Assembly (NCBI GenBank): GCA_023055505.1
Contig: JALIRH010000007.1
Location: forward strand, 17,032,273 to 17,096,272
DNA length: 64,000 bases
Reading direction: 5' to 3'
DNA from: Callipepla californica brunnescens
Lineage: Eukaryota > Chordata > Aves > Galliformes > Odontophoridae
The position numbers were made by a program, and so were the translations under genes. Numbering within the stretch: the stretch's first letter is position 1; every line of letters starts with the position of its first letter. Positions 42,901 to 51,770 of the stretch are shown piece by piece. Under the pieces are notes generated by a model that did no database searches, had not been told where the DNA came from, and was given only the letters and a program-made list of their open reading frames with translations.

Positions 42901-45900
42901 ATTTGCATGGGCTTTTAAAATTCCTTAAGGCAATTTCTAGTATATGATAAGGATTATAACATCCTTAAAAATGGAATAATCTTGCCAAGAAGGAAAGCAA
43001 ATGTAGGAAATACCTCCTTTGACAGACGATAATGAAGATGTACACACAGCGACGATTATTTTGCACAGACATTCTTTGAGATACCCCTAACAATTATAGG
43101 TCAGAGTCTTCAGTATGTGTACATGGCTGTCCAAAAAAACGTCAACAACCTGAGGGGACCACCCACTCTGTGTTAGATTTGTTGCCCATCTGTATTGTAG
43201 AAAGATACTTCTTCCTTTTCAAAATATGAAAGTTGTCCAGATTTCCAAGTACTATCATGCACCATCATTAATCTTTCTGAATAGGGATGCATTGCTACAG
43301 TCCCTGTTGCTACTGATATATGTGTATTAGTAGACAAATACTGATGGATTTTTCCTGCTAAATGCAGTATTCGTACCTTTTATTACTTGTAAGATATCCC
43401 ACGAGGCCATTTGGGTGATGGAGTTTTATCAGTTATTGACTTAATGCTCGCTTGCTACACTTTTCCAGGGAGAAACTGAAGAAACAAGGAAGGAGAACTA
43501 CAGAAGGGCTAATTTTTGTCATCCAGAAGCAAACAACACTTAGATTTTATAAAGTGAAGAAAAGAGGATTGCTAACTTCCATCGAATTGCAGGCTGGGTA
43601 ACTTTTTTGCAGAGAAGTTAACAGCATCAAGCAAGAAAAAGCAAACAGGTTGCTACTGAGTTAGAAATGCAGTGTTTTCGTGCTGTGCTTTTTAGAACGT
43701 TTTTCCATCCATGCTGCACCTGGTAGCAGACCCTTTATAACAGCCCGTAGGTCAGACAGCTGCCAAGCTCAGTGAGGTACTCAGAATTCAAACATAAATA
43801 GGGAAGGCTTTTGAAAACCAAAGTTAAGCTTTCAAGATATTTAACGGCTGTGAGGTCAGACTTGCAGCATATTTTAGATGAATAAATGCTGTACAGTGTT
43901 TCTGTAACTCGGCCCTGTTATTTTGTTCTCTTTTAGAGTTTCTTTGCAAGGAATGCCCAAGAGTTCATATTTTCATTGATCGAATTGAACTGAAGGACAT
44001 CCCAGAAGAGCAGATGTACATGAGAAGGTGGCTCCACGAACGCTTTGAAATAAAGGATAAGTGAGTAACACTGAGCTGAACTTTCTGTATCAAGAGGCTT
44101 GCTTTCTTCTTTGATGTTAGTAGATATGCCCGTGACCTCCATGTTACCTGTGGCTCTCTGAAGACTGGTGGTGTTGGTACTCCTGTGCACGTTATTTGTA
44201 ATACCTCTGTGATTAAAGCTAGATCTATAGGTTTTAGGCTTTTCTTACCGCTGCAAAACCATGTTCCTGGCTAGATCCTTACTCATCTGAATGCTTTCCA
44301 TTTATGTTCTTGAGGCTGAGTCACGTGCATCCAGCAGTGCAAGATTCTTAAGGCAGGCAAGCAAGGAAAGAAGAGTTTGGTTCTAGCTTAGCAATCAGCA
44401 CTATGGTTAGACCTTGCTAACCTTGGTAGGTCTTGGTACAGTCTCTTTTGCCAAAATTGTATATGCATATACCATTAGGCAGTGATTGGATAAGAACAGA
44501 AGTAATCCATAGATGCCTACTGGGGAAATTAGGTGAATTTTTATCTGTCCCAGACACAAGTGCCTGGATGCCTCCAGCACCTCCAGACAAGGTCACTAAC
44601 AAGCGTTGTAGCAGGTCCTAGGGGACTTTGTGTGCCAGAATGAAGATGTGCCTAAATGTGGGATTTTAATGTATTGTTGGATTTTAATTTGCCATATCTG
44701 AAGTCCAGCCTAAGGGCACTGAGCCCTTCTACCTTCTGTATGGGAACTGTAGAATCACAGCCTGAACTCAGGTGATTGATCACCTGAGGTGAGCACTTGA
44801 GTCAGCTGCAGGAGCACAGGTGAAGGCAGTGTACCTGTGTGACCAGAAGGGGTGGAGTCTGGCTCCACCTCTCCCAGACCCCATTTAAGGGCTGACCACC
44901 GCTGGGGAAGGATCTCTTGTTGGAGATCCCTCCCATGTGGAGTTCCAGGTAAGCCTCGACCGTCAGTGACAGGTGAGCCTTTCCTAATTTACTGGTTGTC
45001 TTCATACCTTCTGGATAAGCCATACAAAAATATACCATCCACCTTCATTATTTTGTGTGGGTACTCTTCTTTTGGAGTATTCACCCTACACCTTCTAAAT
45101 GACTGGATATGTTGTGTGGGTCAGAAATTTGCCAGGTTCTTCAGGTGTGCTTGCTTTAAAATTATTCTGGCACTCCATGGAAGAGTAAGTAAATGAATGA
45201 GTTTGACTTGTGATTTTTGAAGCTGTGTAGAAGTTAACGTACTTATCTGTAAACACAGCACTTACTGAAGTGACATAAGACATCGAGGGTCCATAGGCAA
45301 TTTCATTTCCTAGACAAGGAACTGATGTGTAGCATAAAAGGCTGTCCAGTGTCCCACAAGTAGTCTTCTGGTGAGGACCAGCAAAACCAAACGCTGATCA
45401 TCTTCATCTCACTGTAGGCTCGTGTTGACTGGAATCTTCCCTGGGACCAAAGTAATCTGTCGTGCAGATTTAGAGCTGCAAAAATGTAGAATTCTCAGAT
45501 CTGTTCATTACTGTTTATGAAAGGTAGAGGAAAAAAATGACTGCTAAGCCCACGGTGTCATCTTTTACTCGTGTGTTTGACTTCCACAATATTTTGTCTT
45601 GTGAGCCCTTGTTATTTATGTGTTTATTTCATGAAGGTACTCTGCCTCTCACTTCAGTTTCTAATGACCAAACGTATGGTATTTTATCTTACTATACTGC
45701 CCAGTCCTCTTGCCTTATTTGCTAAATCCTCAATGAAGAGGGTATTTTTCAACCTTTATATCCAATATTGTCACCTGAGGAAAATGTGCTCTTACTGCTC
45801 ACAGGGCTTCAGATTGAGTGCTCTGATGCTTGATGTTACTTTTACATGAATACTGAAAGCATACTGATAGTTTGAACGTGCTACAGATGAGCTGCTACCC

Positions 45901-46199
45901 GTTGTCAAATTGTCAGTTAAATAATGTGTGATCAGTAGCGTAAATTTAACCATCTACTTTTCTCTGTTTATAGGTTACTAATAGAGTTCTATGATGCAAA
46001 GGATTCTAAAAGAAGAAACAAGTTCCCTGGAAAAAGCGTTCATTCCAAATTAAGCCTCAAGAAAACTTTGCCATCTTTGCTCTTTTTAGGTGGCCTGACT
46101 GCTAGTATGCTTCTGACAGAGTCTGGAAGGAAACTTTATGTAAAAACGTGGATATACGGGACTTTAATTGGCTGCCTGTGGGTTAGCATTAAACCATAA
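6889..46199 (+). CDS. AGPAT5: AGPAT5, lysophosphatidic acid acyltransferase epsilon (partial: exons 2-8 of 8)
   Basis: Family knowledge: AGPAT5 is a membrane acyltransferase of mitochondria and ER. It transfers an acyl chain from acyl-CoA to the sn-2 position of lysophosphatidic acid and related lysophospholipids, giving phosphatidic acid for glycerolipid synthesis. Seen here: seven exons (70, 116, 90, 91, 162, 124 and 226 bp of coding sequence) join in one frame to 292 residues and a TAA stop. In order they carry YGDLPKNKEN, the H-X4-D motif (NHQCTVDW), RQNALGHVRYVLK, HGGVYVKRSAKFNEKEM, the FPEGTR motif (YLVIFPEGTRYNP), KATHVAID, MRRWLHERFEIKDK and a hydrophobic C-terminal segment. Alignment from memory to human AGPAT5 is nearly gap-free, with one extra residue in exon 6, and implies that about 73 N-terminal residues lie upstream. 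All introns are GT-AG. The gene appears intact; AGPAT5 rather than AGPAT1-4 is clear from the motif context. Confidence 0.97.
7156..7271 (+). CDS. AGPAT5: AGPAT5 exon 3
   Basis: This 116-bp exon follows acceptor tttgcag and ends in CACAG before donor gtaagc. With the carried base it gives 39 codons, starting VDWIIADMLAIRQNALGHV and ending YGWYFSQ. It supplies the Asp and Trp of the H-X4-D motif and the strongly AGPAT5-specific stretch RYVLKDGLKWLPLYG. It lies only 197 bp after exon 2, the shortest intron visible, and ends in phase 0. Confidence 0.96.
7735..7866 (+). mobile_element. Galluhop-type mariner remnant, 3' end
   Basis: The segment carries gtgttttgtagctgagaatt, tagtttccatggaaatag and aggagtcattacttttggag. 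From memory these match the transposase tail (…CFVAENLLYQ…) and 3' terminal inverted repeat of the bird Galluhop mariner. The TA of the mariner target site follows at about 7865. The reading frame is broken by stops, so only the tail of a dead copy remains. Confidence 0.7.
8830..9147 (-). mobile_element. Galluhop-type mariner remnant, 5' end with transposase N-terminus
   Basis: Read on the minus strand, the terminal repeat actccgaaagtaatgtctcc lies at the right edge beside a TA dinucleotide. The start of a mariner transposase follows: an open frame with MAAEGQSEKVVSDG, KQRCVTEFLHVE and VSTVRQWM, stopping at about 8841. These match the N-terminal helix-turn-helix region of SETMAR-like mariner transposases. 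Roughly 60 residues of more than 300 remain, and the catalytic DDE/D part is missing. It is not functional. Confidence 0.75.
12551..12640 (+). CDS. AGPAT5: AGPAT5 exon 4
   Basis: Exactly 30 codons, phase 0 at both ends, between acceptor ctgttag and donor gtaaga. It encodes HGGVYVKRSAKFNEKEM and then RAKLRAQMKAETP. The first half matches the acyltransferase block II region (G-X-hydrophobic-hydrophobic-X-R type) and is nearly identical to human. The second half is the more variable linker leading into the FPEGTR block. Because both ends are in phase 0, skipping this exon would keep the frame but remove block II. Confidence 0.96.
16864..17044 (+). repeat. CR1 LINE 3' end
   Basis: Sense-orientation CR1 tail: gccctgagaggtggtggata, then acccctggaggtgtttaagg, ctggatgggccctgggcaat and a terminal cccaagccattctgtgattg, which is the 3' ATTCTGTG-type repeat of avian CR1. 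It is severely 5'-truncated, as most copies are. Confidence 0.88.
17711..17746 (+). repeat. Two-copy tandem duplication, 20-bp period
   Basis: The 16-mer tgtgcttacactatgt occurs at 17711-17726 and again at 17731-17746. Confidence 0.85.
18314..18330 (+). repeat. (AAC)n microsatellite
   Basis: About five AAC units followed by an A run, in intron 4. Confidence 0.85.
20733..20823 (+). CDS. AGPAT5: AGPAT5 exon 5 (FPEGTR motif)
   Basis: This 91-bp exon lies between acceptor tcccacag and donor gtaatc. It gives 30 codons plus one base, starting MYLVIFPEGTRYNPEMPKV. It holds acyltransferase block III, FPEGTR, which in this family takes part in binding the glycerol-phosphate part of the acceptor. The downstream half (IADSQSFAEKE) diverges from the human sequence more than the motif does. 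The split Gly codon is completed by exon 6. Confidence 0.96.
26697..26717 (+). repeat. (AC)n microsatellite
   Basis: About ten uninterrupted AC units, in intron 5. Confidence 0.9.
27106..27455 (-). repeat. CR1 LINE 3' region
   Basis: Reverse-orientation CR1. It begins with aatcatagaatcacagaatg, followed by atcatctaattccaccccct, caccagatcaggctgcccag, ttggccttgaacacctccag and, further in, ccttcaagccctggaaggtc. About 350 bp of the 3' end are well conserved, suggesting a relatively young copy. Confidence 0.9.
29215..29236 (+). repeat. (TTGG)n microsatellite
   Basis: About five TTGG units flanked by T runs. Confidence 0.85.
29950..30052 (+). repeat. CR1-type 3' tail
   Basis: ggcactgtgggatgcagtta, ggttggattagatgatctta and gtcttttccaaccttaatga match the sense 3' tail of an avian CR1-like family. 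A related copy sits at 38622-38726. Confidence 0.75.
30695..30856 (+). CDS. AGPAT5: AGPAT5 exon 6
   Basis: This 162-bp exon lies between acceptor tccctag and donor gtgagt. It completes a Gly codon, then reads LAVLKHVLTPRVKATHVAID and on to DYLDAVYDVTVAYEG, ending in PSMT plus one base. It covers the block IV neighbourhood, in which the TPR and THVA stretches are conserved. The segment after YEG reads TVDHKGQRK and is one residue longer than human (KDDGGQRR by memory), the only length difference found across the visible protein. Confidence 0.95.
33934..33966 (+). repeat. (ATT)n microsatellite, imperfect
   Basis: ATT/ACT units ending in a run of ATT, followed by an A-rich stretch. Confidence 0.85.
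37480..38420 (-). repeat. Ancient CR1/L3-clade LINE remnant (ORF2, reverse transcriptase)
   Basis: On the minus strand, short blocks in the right order resemble a non-LTR ORF2: KYIKRNKPAKELVGLL (near 38310-38260; the family has KYI..KRK..ENVGPLL), then YKPKSLTSLGK (near 37910-37880; family NYRPVSLTSVPGK), then a segment like TNLITFYN, and YLNFHKGFDR (near 37720-37690; family YLDFxKAFDxVPH), with frame changes between them. The first catalytic Asp of the RT is lost. Boundaries are approximate. Confidence 0.65.
38622..38726 (+). repeat. CR1-type 3' tail with terminal octamer repeat
   Basis: gtactgtgggacatggttta, tggactggatgatcttagag and an end of gtgattctgtgattctgtag: a sense CR1-type tail with two copies of the terminal octamer. 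It lies just 3' of the older LINE remnant and in the opposite orientation. Confidence 0.8.
39849..40094 (+). repeat. CR1 LINE 3' end
   Basis: Contains gacaaaggggaacagtttta, actggaacaggttgcccaga, gaggttgtggatgccaaggc, gatgtggctctgggcagcct and a terminal ttttcaaccccggccattct, the canonical sense CR1 3' end. It is about 245 bp and 5'-truncated. Confidence 0.9.
41339..41362 (+). repeat. (AAAT)n microsatellite
   Basis: About six AAAT units running into an A/G-rich stretch. Confidence 0.88.
43937..44060 (+). CDS. AGPAT5: AGPAT5 exon 7
   Basis: This 124-bp exon follows acceptor ctcttttag and precedes donor gtgagt. It starts with the last two bases of a Glu codon and reads FLCKECPRVHIFIDRIELKD followed by IPEEQMYMRRWLHERFEIKD, ending two bases into a Lys codon. 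RRWLHERFEIKDK is a highly conserved AGPAT5 block. The exon is preceded by the largest intron in the window, 13,080 bp. Confidence 0.96.
44061..45973 (+). other. AGPAT5 intron 7
   Basis: A 1,913-bp intron. The middle is taken up by an LTR-like unit at about 44738-45089, and the remainder shows no recognised element. Confidence 0.75.
44738..45089 (+). repeat. LTR-like interspersed unit (solo LTR candidate)
   Basis: This unit is more GC-rich than its surroundings. It contains a perfect 10-bp inverted repeat with a 2-base spacer (44767-44788), a CTCCACC/CTCCCAG stretch, a TATA-like catttaagg (about 44882-44890) followed by gctgaccaccgctggggaag, and AG/GT-rich sequence beyond. The layout resembles U3-TATA-R of an avian retroviral LTR and I half-recognise it as a chicken repeat, but I cannot name the family. 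The 7-mer accttct flanks it at 44731-44737 and 45090-45096 and could be a target duplication. No internal genes are present. Confidence 0.4.
45974..46199 (+). CDS. AGPAT5: AGPAT5 exon 8, C-terminus and stop
   Basis: The coding part of the terminal exon is 226 bp, after acceptor ctgtttatag. It completes a Lys codon, then reads LLIEFYDAKDSKRRNKFPGK and on through SKLSLKKTLPSLLFLGGLTA to a C-terminus of CLWVSIKP and TAA. Residues from TLPSLLF through CLWV form two hydrophobic stretches separated by ESGRKLYVKTW, matching the C-terminal membrane region of human AGPAT5. The exon continues into the 3' UTR. Confidence 0.96.
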
Positions 46200-46288
46200 G
46201 CAGGTGTCAGTCTCCGGTCGGTGGGATGTGCTGTCTTTTCTTGCACATTGCACCAAACTTTTTCCCGAATTTGTAGTAACAACATGTA

Positions 46289-46294
46289 AATAAA
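46289..46294 (+). promoter_or_regulatory. Proximal AATAAA poly(A) signal of AGPAT5
   Basis: A canonical AATAAA lies 90 bp past the stop codon. A GT-rich stretch follows at about 46343-46360 (gtgtggttggtctgggg), the usual layout of a cleavage site with its downstream element. A second AATAAA is at 46364-46369. Use of either is inferred. Confidence 0.55.
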
Positions 46295-46363
46295 GCCTTA
46301 TCGACTGAACGTTGGGAATCATAGAACTTGTGACCTAAGCCTCTGTGTGGTTGGTCTGGGGAA

Positions 46364-46369
46364 AATAAA
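46364..46369 (+). promoter_or_regulatory. Second AATAAA poly(A) signal
   Basis: Canonical hexamer 165 bp after the stop codon, followed by a T-rich stretch. It may serve the same 3' end as the hexamer at 46289 or an alternative one. Confidence 0.45.
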
Positions 46370-46752
46370 TGTAGTTTTTCAAATTTGCTACTGATTTTTG
46401 CTGGAATAACGGCAGATAAACTGAGTCGTGTGATAAATCGCTTTCCCCATGAACTAACACCCATCTCTATCTGCAATGAAGTATGAGTTATGCATAAGGG
46501 TGTCTTAAGTGGACCTGTGAATGTATTTACAGAGATTAATTTAGGTGATATATTTATTCTGATACTCATGTTGAATTTTTGTTCCTCCTTGGTTGCGCTG
46601 CCCGGTTGCATCTGCCCCAGCTGTATCGCAGCTAAAATCAAAACCTCTTTTTTCTTTCCCTCTGGAATTTTGCTTTTCAGTTTTGACTAAATACCGTGCT
46701 CTCGGGAGGGGGACTGGTGAGCTGGAGAATGACGAGATGCTCCCTACGGCAG

Positions 46753-46758
46753 AATAAA
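46753..46758 (+). promoter_or_regulatory. Candidate distal poly(A) signal
   Basis: AATAAA about 0.55 kb after the stop codon, followed by TG- and TTT-containing sequence. A further one at 48246-48251 would give a UTR of about 2 kb. Nothing in the sequence decides which is used. Confidence 0.25.
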
Positions 46759-49700
46759 ACGTTCATGGGGAAGAAGCTCTGTTTATCTAGTGCATGATCC
46801 TTGATTCTATCGCAGTGTTAGCTGATTATTTTACATATGCAAAACGTGAAGTCTTGCTGAGCAAACAGCTTACTTTGCGCGCCCTGTATCTGTGCACAAA
46901 AGGAATGTATGCAGTATAACGACATGTTCTTGTTTATCCTGTGGCCTAGCCAGGCTGTAGACATCCATGTGTCCGCGTTGTCTGTAGTGCATTGGGCCTT
47001 CCAGCTGAGCTCACAGAACCTCCACATCCATGTGCCATAAGCAGCAGCGAGCGCTCACAATTCCCTTTACCTCACCAGCGTCAGGGAGCGAGCTGTGCCC
47101 TCTGGGGAGCCCACAGAGCAACGGTAGCTTCAGGAGTGTGGGTTGTGGTAGCAAGCAACCTTCAGGTGTCCCTGTGAAACACGAAGCACGTGCCTTTTCC
47201 CGCTAGGCTTATTCAGCATGGTGTCCCATAAGCTGGCACTCATCTAAGTGTTGTAGTAGCACACTAGGTTTCCAAGTCATCCCGGGCGATGCAGATTGCA
47301 GAGGCTCTGAAGTTACGGGGTTGACATATACGACTTGCACAGCAGTCTAGTAGTGAAAGAAATGTGCATCCTTTCACCTGCCTGCAAACGTACTGAAGGC
47401 AGCATCAAACAAACCCTCGCTACCACAAAGCCCGCATCGCCGTGGCTGGGGTTTCTGTTGGGGAAATGCCATGTCCTGAGATCGAGGGAACTGTCCATAT
47501 GTACAGCAGTGGGGTGGGGAAAGAGGATGTATTTTAGCTTCTTCCACTAAGGAATCAGACTCCCTGTGTGAAAATGGAAGAATTAGAGAATATTTTTGTA
47601 TCACACTTGCAAGCTTTAAATGTGCACCTCTGTTTTGCTGCAGTATGATTTGTCCTGCGTTCAGACCCATCGTGAATTAGAATGCGTCTCTTAAAATGAT
47701 AACTTCACTTTTCAGATTCCACTGTTGCCATTTAATCTGAGATACCGCTTTTGGTGTGGATTTTGTTTCTTGTTGGGTTTTTTTGTTTGTTTGTTTGATA
47801 GAACGATGGCAGTTCCACCTTAAAAATCATTCGGCACGGCTTTCAGGTTGCAGCTCGGTGTCCTTCCGTAATGGATTTTGTCACTGGAGTTATTTATATC
47901 GGTGATTGATTCAGGATATGTTGATGGACCGTGTTAAAAACAATGACTGGGAACAATGTTGAAAAACAGTATTGTTGTGAGGCTGTGAAACCAGAAAGAA
48001 AAAAAAAGCAAAGCCATTTTATGTAACAGCCAAACGTGCTCTCATGCGGCTCTTCCTATGCTCCGCTGACCGCTGCCAGTGAGCGTAACCCGAAGGCAGC
48101 GTTCCCGTGTCACTTTGGTTTTGAGTCGCGGAATGAAATTTTGCTCTGACACGATCAAATGGATCAAACTTCTTTGTAACCGCTAAGAATAACGTTTAAT
48201 TACACGGCAGAAATATACGCAGACTGCTTAACTCATTTGTAGAAAAATAAACGCTGTTTTGGAGAGCCTAACTACCACAGAATACTGGACCTCTCTGACC
48301 TGTCAGGAGTATAACTGACACAGTGCAACAAGCAGGATGTTCATTTTCTATGTTACTTTCTATGTTACTCTTAGTTTGTTGGTTTGGGTTGGTTTGTTTT
48401 TTTTTTTCCTTGCAATTAATTTATGAAGTTTTGAAACTGTAATTTGCTGATGTGTTTGGCACTGGGAGTATCACATGCTATTTCTAAATATGCACTGATA
48501 TTAACTTGAAATATTTCTTCATTAAAATAAGAGCCGATGCTCATTCAACTTTTCTGTCCTGTCTGCTTGCTCCGTTTTTTTCTCTATCATTCCGTTTGCT
48601 GTTTGGGTTAACAGGAGCTGCTGCAGAAGAAGGCCACGTGTGTGGTTTTGAGTCCTCAGTGGGAACGTTTGTCAATGAAAAGGAAACAACTTTGTCCTTT
48701 TCTTCCTCTCCTTGCAGCTGAAACGTGTCGGAGCTGCTTTGTGCTGTATCCCCCAGCTGAGCCCACACGCAGCCAGTTGGGCTGCTACAACTTTTACACC
48801 TGCACCAGTTGCTGCTTATTAGTAATGTTCATTAAGGTGCAGAAGCACAGCAAGCAAGAAATGGGCTCCGCTGCCATGGCTCTTGTACAGCCAACAGCAC
48901 TCAGAGGTGGGAGGAGGTACTGCAGACACATGGAGCGTGTACCAGTAGTAAATGTCACACGAGTTTTGGTGACGTGTGAGACCTGAGGAGCAGCCTGCGT
49001 TCTCAAAAACATCTCTTATTTTTCCGGTTGTATCAGCACCCCGAAAAAAAGCAATTTCCCTCCACACAGTTATTGTTCTTCTGCATCAAATGTGTGTAAA
49101 CCCTTTGTATTCAGCGACACTCAGCAGCTGCTAGTTCCAGAATTTTACGCTTGTGCCTACTTCTGTGGGAGGAAATGGGCCAATAAGGAAACATTAACTT
49201 AAATAATGGAGAACATAAAAAGTGAAGTGAGACAGAAAATTAAAGCAGTGAGTGACGCTGTGATGAAGGAACGACTAAGCAGGACAACAGGGGAAGATGG
49301 GTTGGGAAAGAAGAGAAAGACGGGTCAAAATCAGACGTTCCTCCAAAGCTCTGTGCTTACTTTTGCTTTTGTGGCTGCTTCAACCTCCTGCAGCCTTTTG
49401 CTGATGCCTCCAAAGCAACTCCTCTTTGATTTTGATCCTGTCAGTAGGACGCAGCATACCGCTACTGTTGGCAGATGCATAATTTTAGTACTTAAAAATT
49501 GGCCCCTGATTATTTTGGCATTTTGGAGAGCAGAAACTACATACTCACCTTGAGGGAGGGAGAGGTTACTATTTTAAGACTGGATAATGAAGGGGACCAG
49601 GAGGAGGTTTGGGATCTGGAGATTAGTGTTGCTAAAAATGATGAAAGACTTCTCCCCTCCCCGACCTCCAAATGAAACACCCTTTAATGGCACAAATTTC

Positions 49701-51124
49701 AGGTCAGCCATTCCTGAGAAGGCAATGGAAAAAACAGCTCATGGGCCTGAGATCTTGTCACCTTCTTTATAAAGACTTTATAAAGGCTTTTCCATTGTAC
49801 ATATGGATACCGGTGGTTAGCTGTAGGTCAGCTTGGCTCTGATGACAGGGCTTGGAGCTCAATGGGGTTTCGCTTGTCCTCATTCTTTGCACGTCCTTGT
49901 CTGCCTCATCAGTTTGGAGCTCTGCGGTCCGAGCGAAGGAGATCATAGCGTGTTACAGGATTTGCTGAGCATGCAATGACAGCAAAAAAAAAATATAATG
50001 TAATTTTAAGTTTGTATTATGGCAAAAGTCATGCAACTGAAACAAAATACGTAACAATCCAACGAAGGAGAAGCAGCAGTAACATAATGCAGAAAGATCA
50101 GAAACAGCAGCTCCAATCAGGCGTAAATCGCGTGTGATCCGTTCCAGGGAAGCTCTGTTTTCCACATGGGGACAAATTTCCCTGTCTGTGTAGTTTCTCC
50201 CATTCATCCTCTTTCAGCCCCAGACCTGTACCTCCACCTTTGCTTGACTTGTCTGGTGCTCTCCTAACGAAGAGTCCCTCATCACCAGAGCATGATTTTT
50301 CAGACACGGCTGTGAATCTCAGGTTCCCTCCGTTCTCCTCTCTGACCCCTAAGTATTTTTATACTTGTATTCGGCTAGACAAACCACTAATGGGTCATTG
50401 GTGCTTACCTCCTTCAAGCTACATTCTCCTCTTAAGAAGTGTACTGGGTGAGGAAAGCTCCTTGTGAAGAGGCTGAGATGTGTTGGTAGTATCTCGGCCA
50501 GGGATTTTGCTGTTTAGAGTGCTTATTTGTAGGTCTGTGCTGGATGTGCTGGATGGGCTTCTCCTCCATTTCCATTGGAATGCGCTCTGCTATTGACAGG
50601 CAGTTTGCACAGCTGTAAGTAAATACACAGACTAGAAGCTACCCTTAAAAATGATGTTCCTGGCATGTATTTGTAATATGAAAACTTTGTTAGTTATGCT
50701 TGTACAAACTGTGTTTCGCAGCCATTCTGCTTCCCTTTTATCTTGTGTGGGAACTCAGCTTTCGAATGGCATTTTGATGCCTCGTGTTTGTCTTCCCTGC
50801 ATGACTAATTCAAACCAGAATTGCTTTAACCTGTTTGCCTCATTAGGAGACTAGCCCAAAGATAACAGAGAGGAGACAGATGTCGAGAGGCAGAAGTTGC
50901 TGTCTGGCTGTGTGGTGCCATCCCAAACTCCTGCTCCAGGGCAGAGGAGAGAGGAATGTCCTTCTTCACTCAGCCACTGGTCTAGGGTGTTTCTTTACCT
51001 GAAAATGAACAGCCCTAAGGACAAAGTGGAATCAGAGATAGTCCCTGTGCGTGCTGGCTGTTGAAGCCTGGAGGCTGCGGTTACTAAATGAGGAAAAGGG
51101 GGAAGGATTCTGTTTCGGAGTAGT

Positions 51125-51770
51125 GTTCATGTCTGAACATGAGCCAGCAGTGTGCTCAGGTGGCCAGGAAGGCCAAGGGCATCCTGGCTTGTATCAGAAG
51201 TAGCGTAGCCAGCACGAACAGGGAAGGAATTGTCCCCTTGTGTGCAGTACTGATGGGACTGGAGCTCAAATATTGTGTTCAGTTTTGGGTCTCTCACTGC
51301 AAGAAGAGTATTGAGTTGCTCGAGCCTGTGCAGAGAAGAGCAATGAAGCTGGTGAAGGGCACTAGAAAACAAGGGTTATGAGGAGAGGCGGGGGGGCTGG
51401 GATTGTTTGGTCTGGAGGAGAGGAGACCAAGGGGGAGGCTACATTATATTCTATGGATACCAAAAAGAGTTTGCAGCAAGGAGGATGCTGACCCCTTTTC
51501 CAAGGTGGCAAGTAAGGATAGGACCCAGAGAAGGGTCTCAAGCTGTCCTAAAGGAGGTCCAAATAGGACATTGGGAAGAATTTCTTCATGGATAGAGTGG
51601 TCAAGCATTGGAACAGGCTGCCCAGGGTATGGTGGAGTTCCCCTCCCTGGAGGTATTTAGGAAAAGTGTGGATGTGGCTTAATGATGGGACTGGTAGGTC
51701 AGGCTCGTGGTAGGACCCGGTTGTCTTAAGGGTCTTTTCCAACCCAAGTGATTCTCTATTTATGTGATTT
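51125..51770 (+). repeat. CR1 LINE: end of ORF2 plus 3' UTR
   Basis: The longest single-orientation CR1 piece here. The frame at 51139-51381 reads [19 protein letters not shown], then [11 protein letters not shown] and [15 protein letters not shown], which is the C-terminal end of CR1 ORF2 downstream of the reverse transcriptase core (family: LVRPHLEYCVQFW, LERVQRRATK). The 3' UTR follows with tggaacaggctgcccagggt, cccctccctggaggtattta and tcttttccaacccaagtgat. It is 5'-truncated and frame-shifted near 51380, and so inactive. Confidence 0.9.

Larger units (their letters stand above)
30857..43936 (+). other. AGPAT5 intron 6
   Basis: At 13,080 bp, the largest intron here. It contains an old LINE reverse-transcriptase remnant (37480-38420), two CR1 tails (38622-38726 and 39849-40094), ATT and AAAT microsatellites, a long T run (about 36206-36222) and a perfect 16-bp palindrome (32596-32611). 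Much of 31.2-33.5 kb and 40.1-43.9 kb is AT-rich sequence in which I recognise nothing. Confidence 0.75.
46200..51124 (+). other. AGPAT5 3' UTR tail and downstream DNA
   Basis: This stretch starts as 3' UTR; its true end is unknown because AATAAA occurs at 46289, 46364, 46753 and 48246. From about 46.7 to 48.3 kb it is richer in CpG than the introns, with many CG dinucleotides scattered around 47.0-47.5 and 48.0-48.2 kb. Open frames (for example 48642-48986 and 49206-49553) are short and unlike known families. A 12-bp unit is duplicated at about 48348-48371. Confidence 0.6.

Noticed and set aside
46207..46641. 144-codon minus-strand frame over the AGPAT5 3' UTR
   Set aside because: Antisense to UTR, no recognised domain and no promoter-like context. 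Treated as chance.
48642..48986. 114-codon plus-strand frame with several Cys residues, checked as a possible defensin-like peptide
   Set aside because: Cys spacing does not match beta-defensins and there is no signal peptide. The synteny idea (defensins near AGPAT5 in mammals) alone is not enough.
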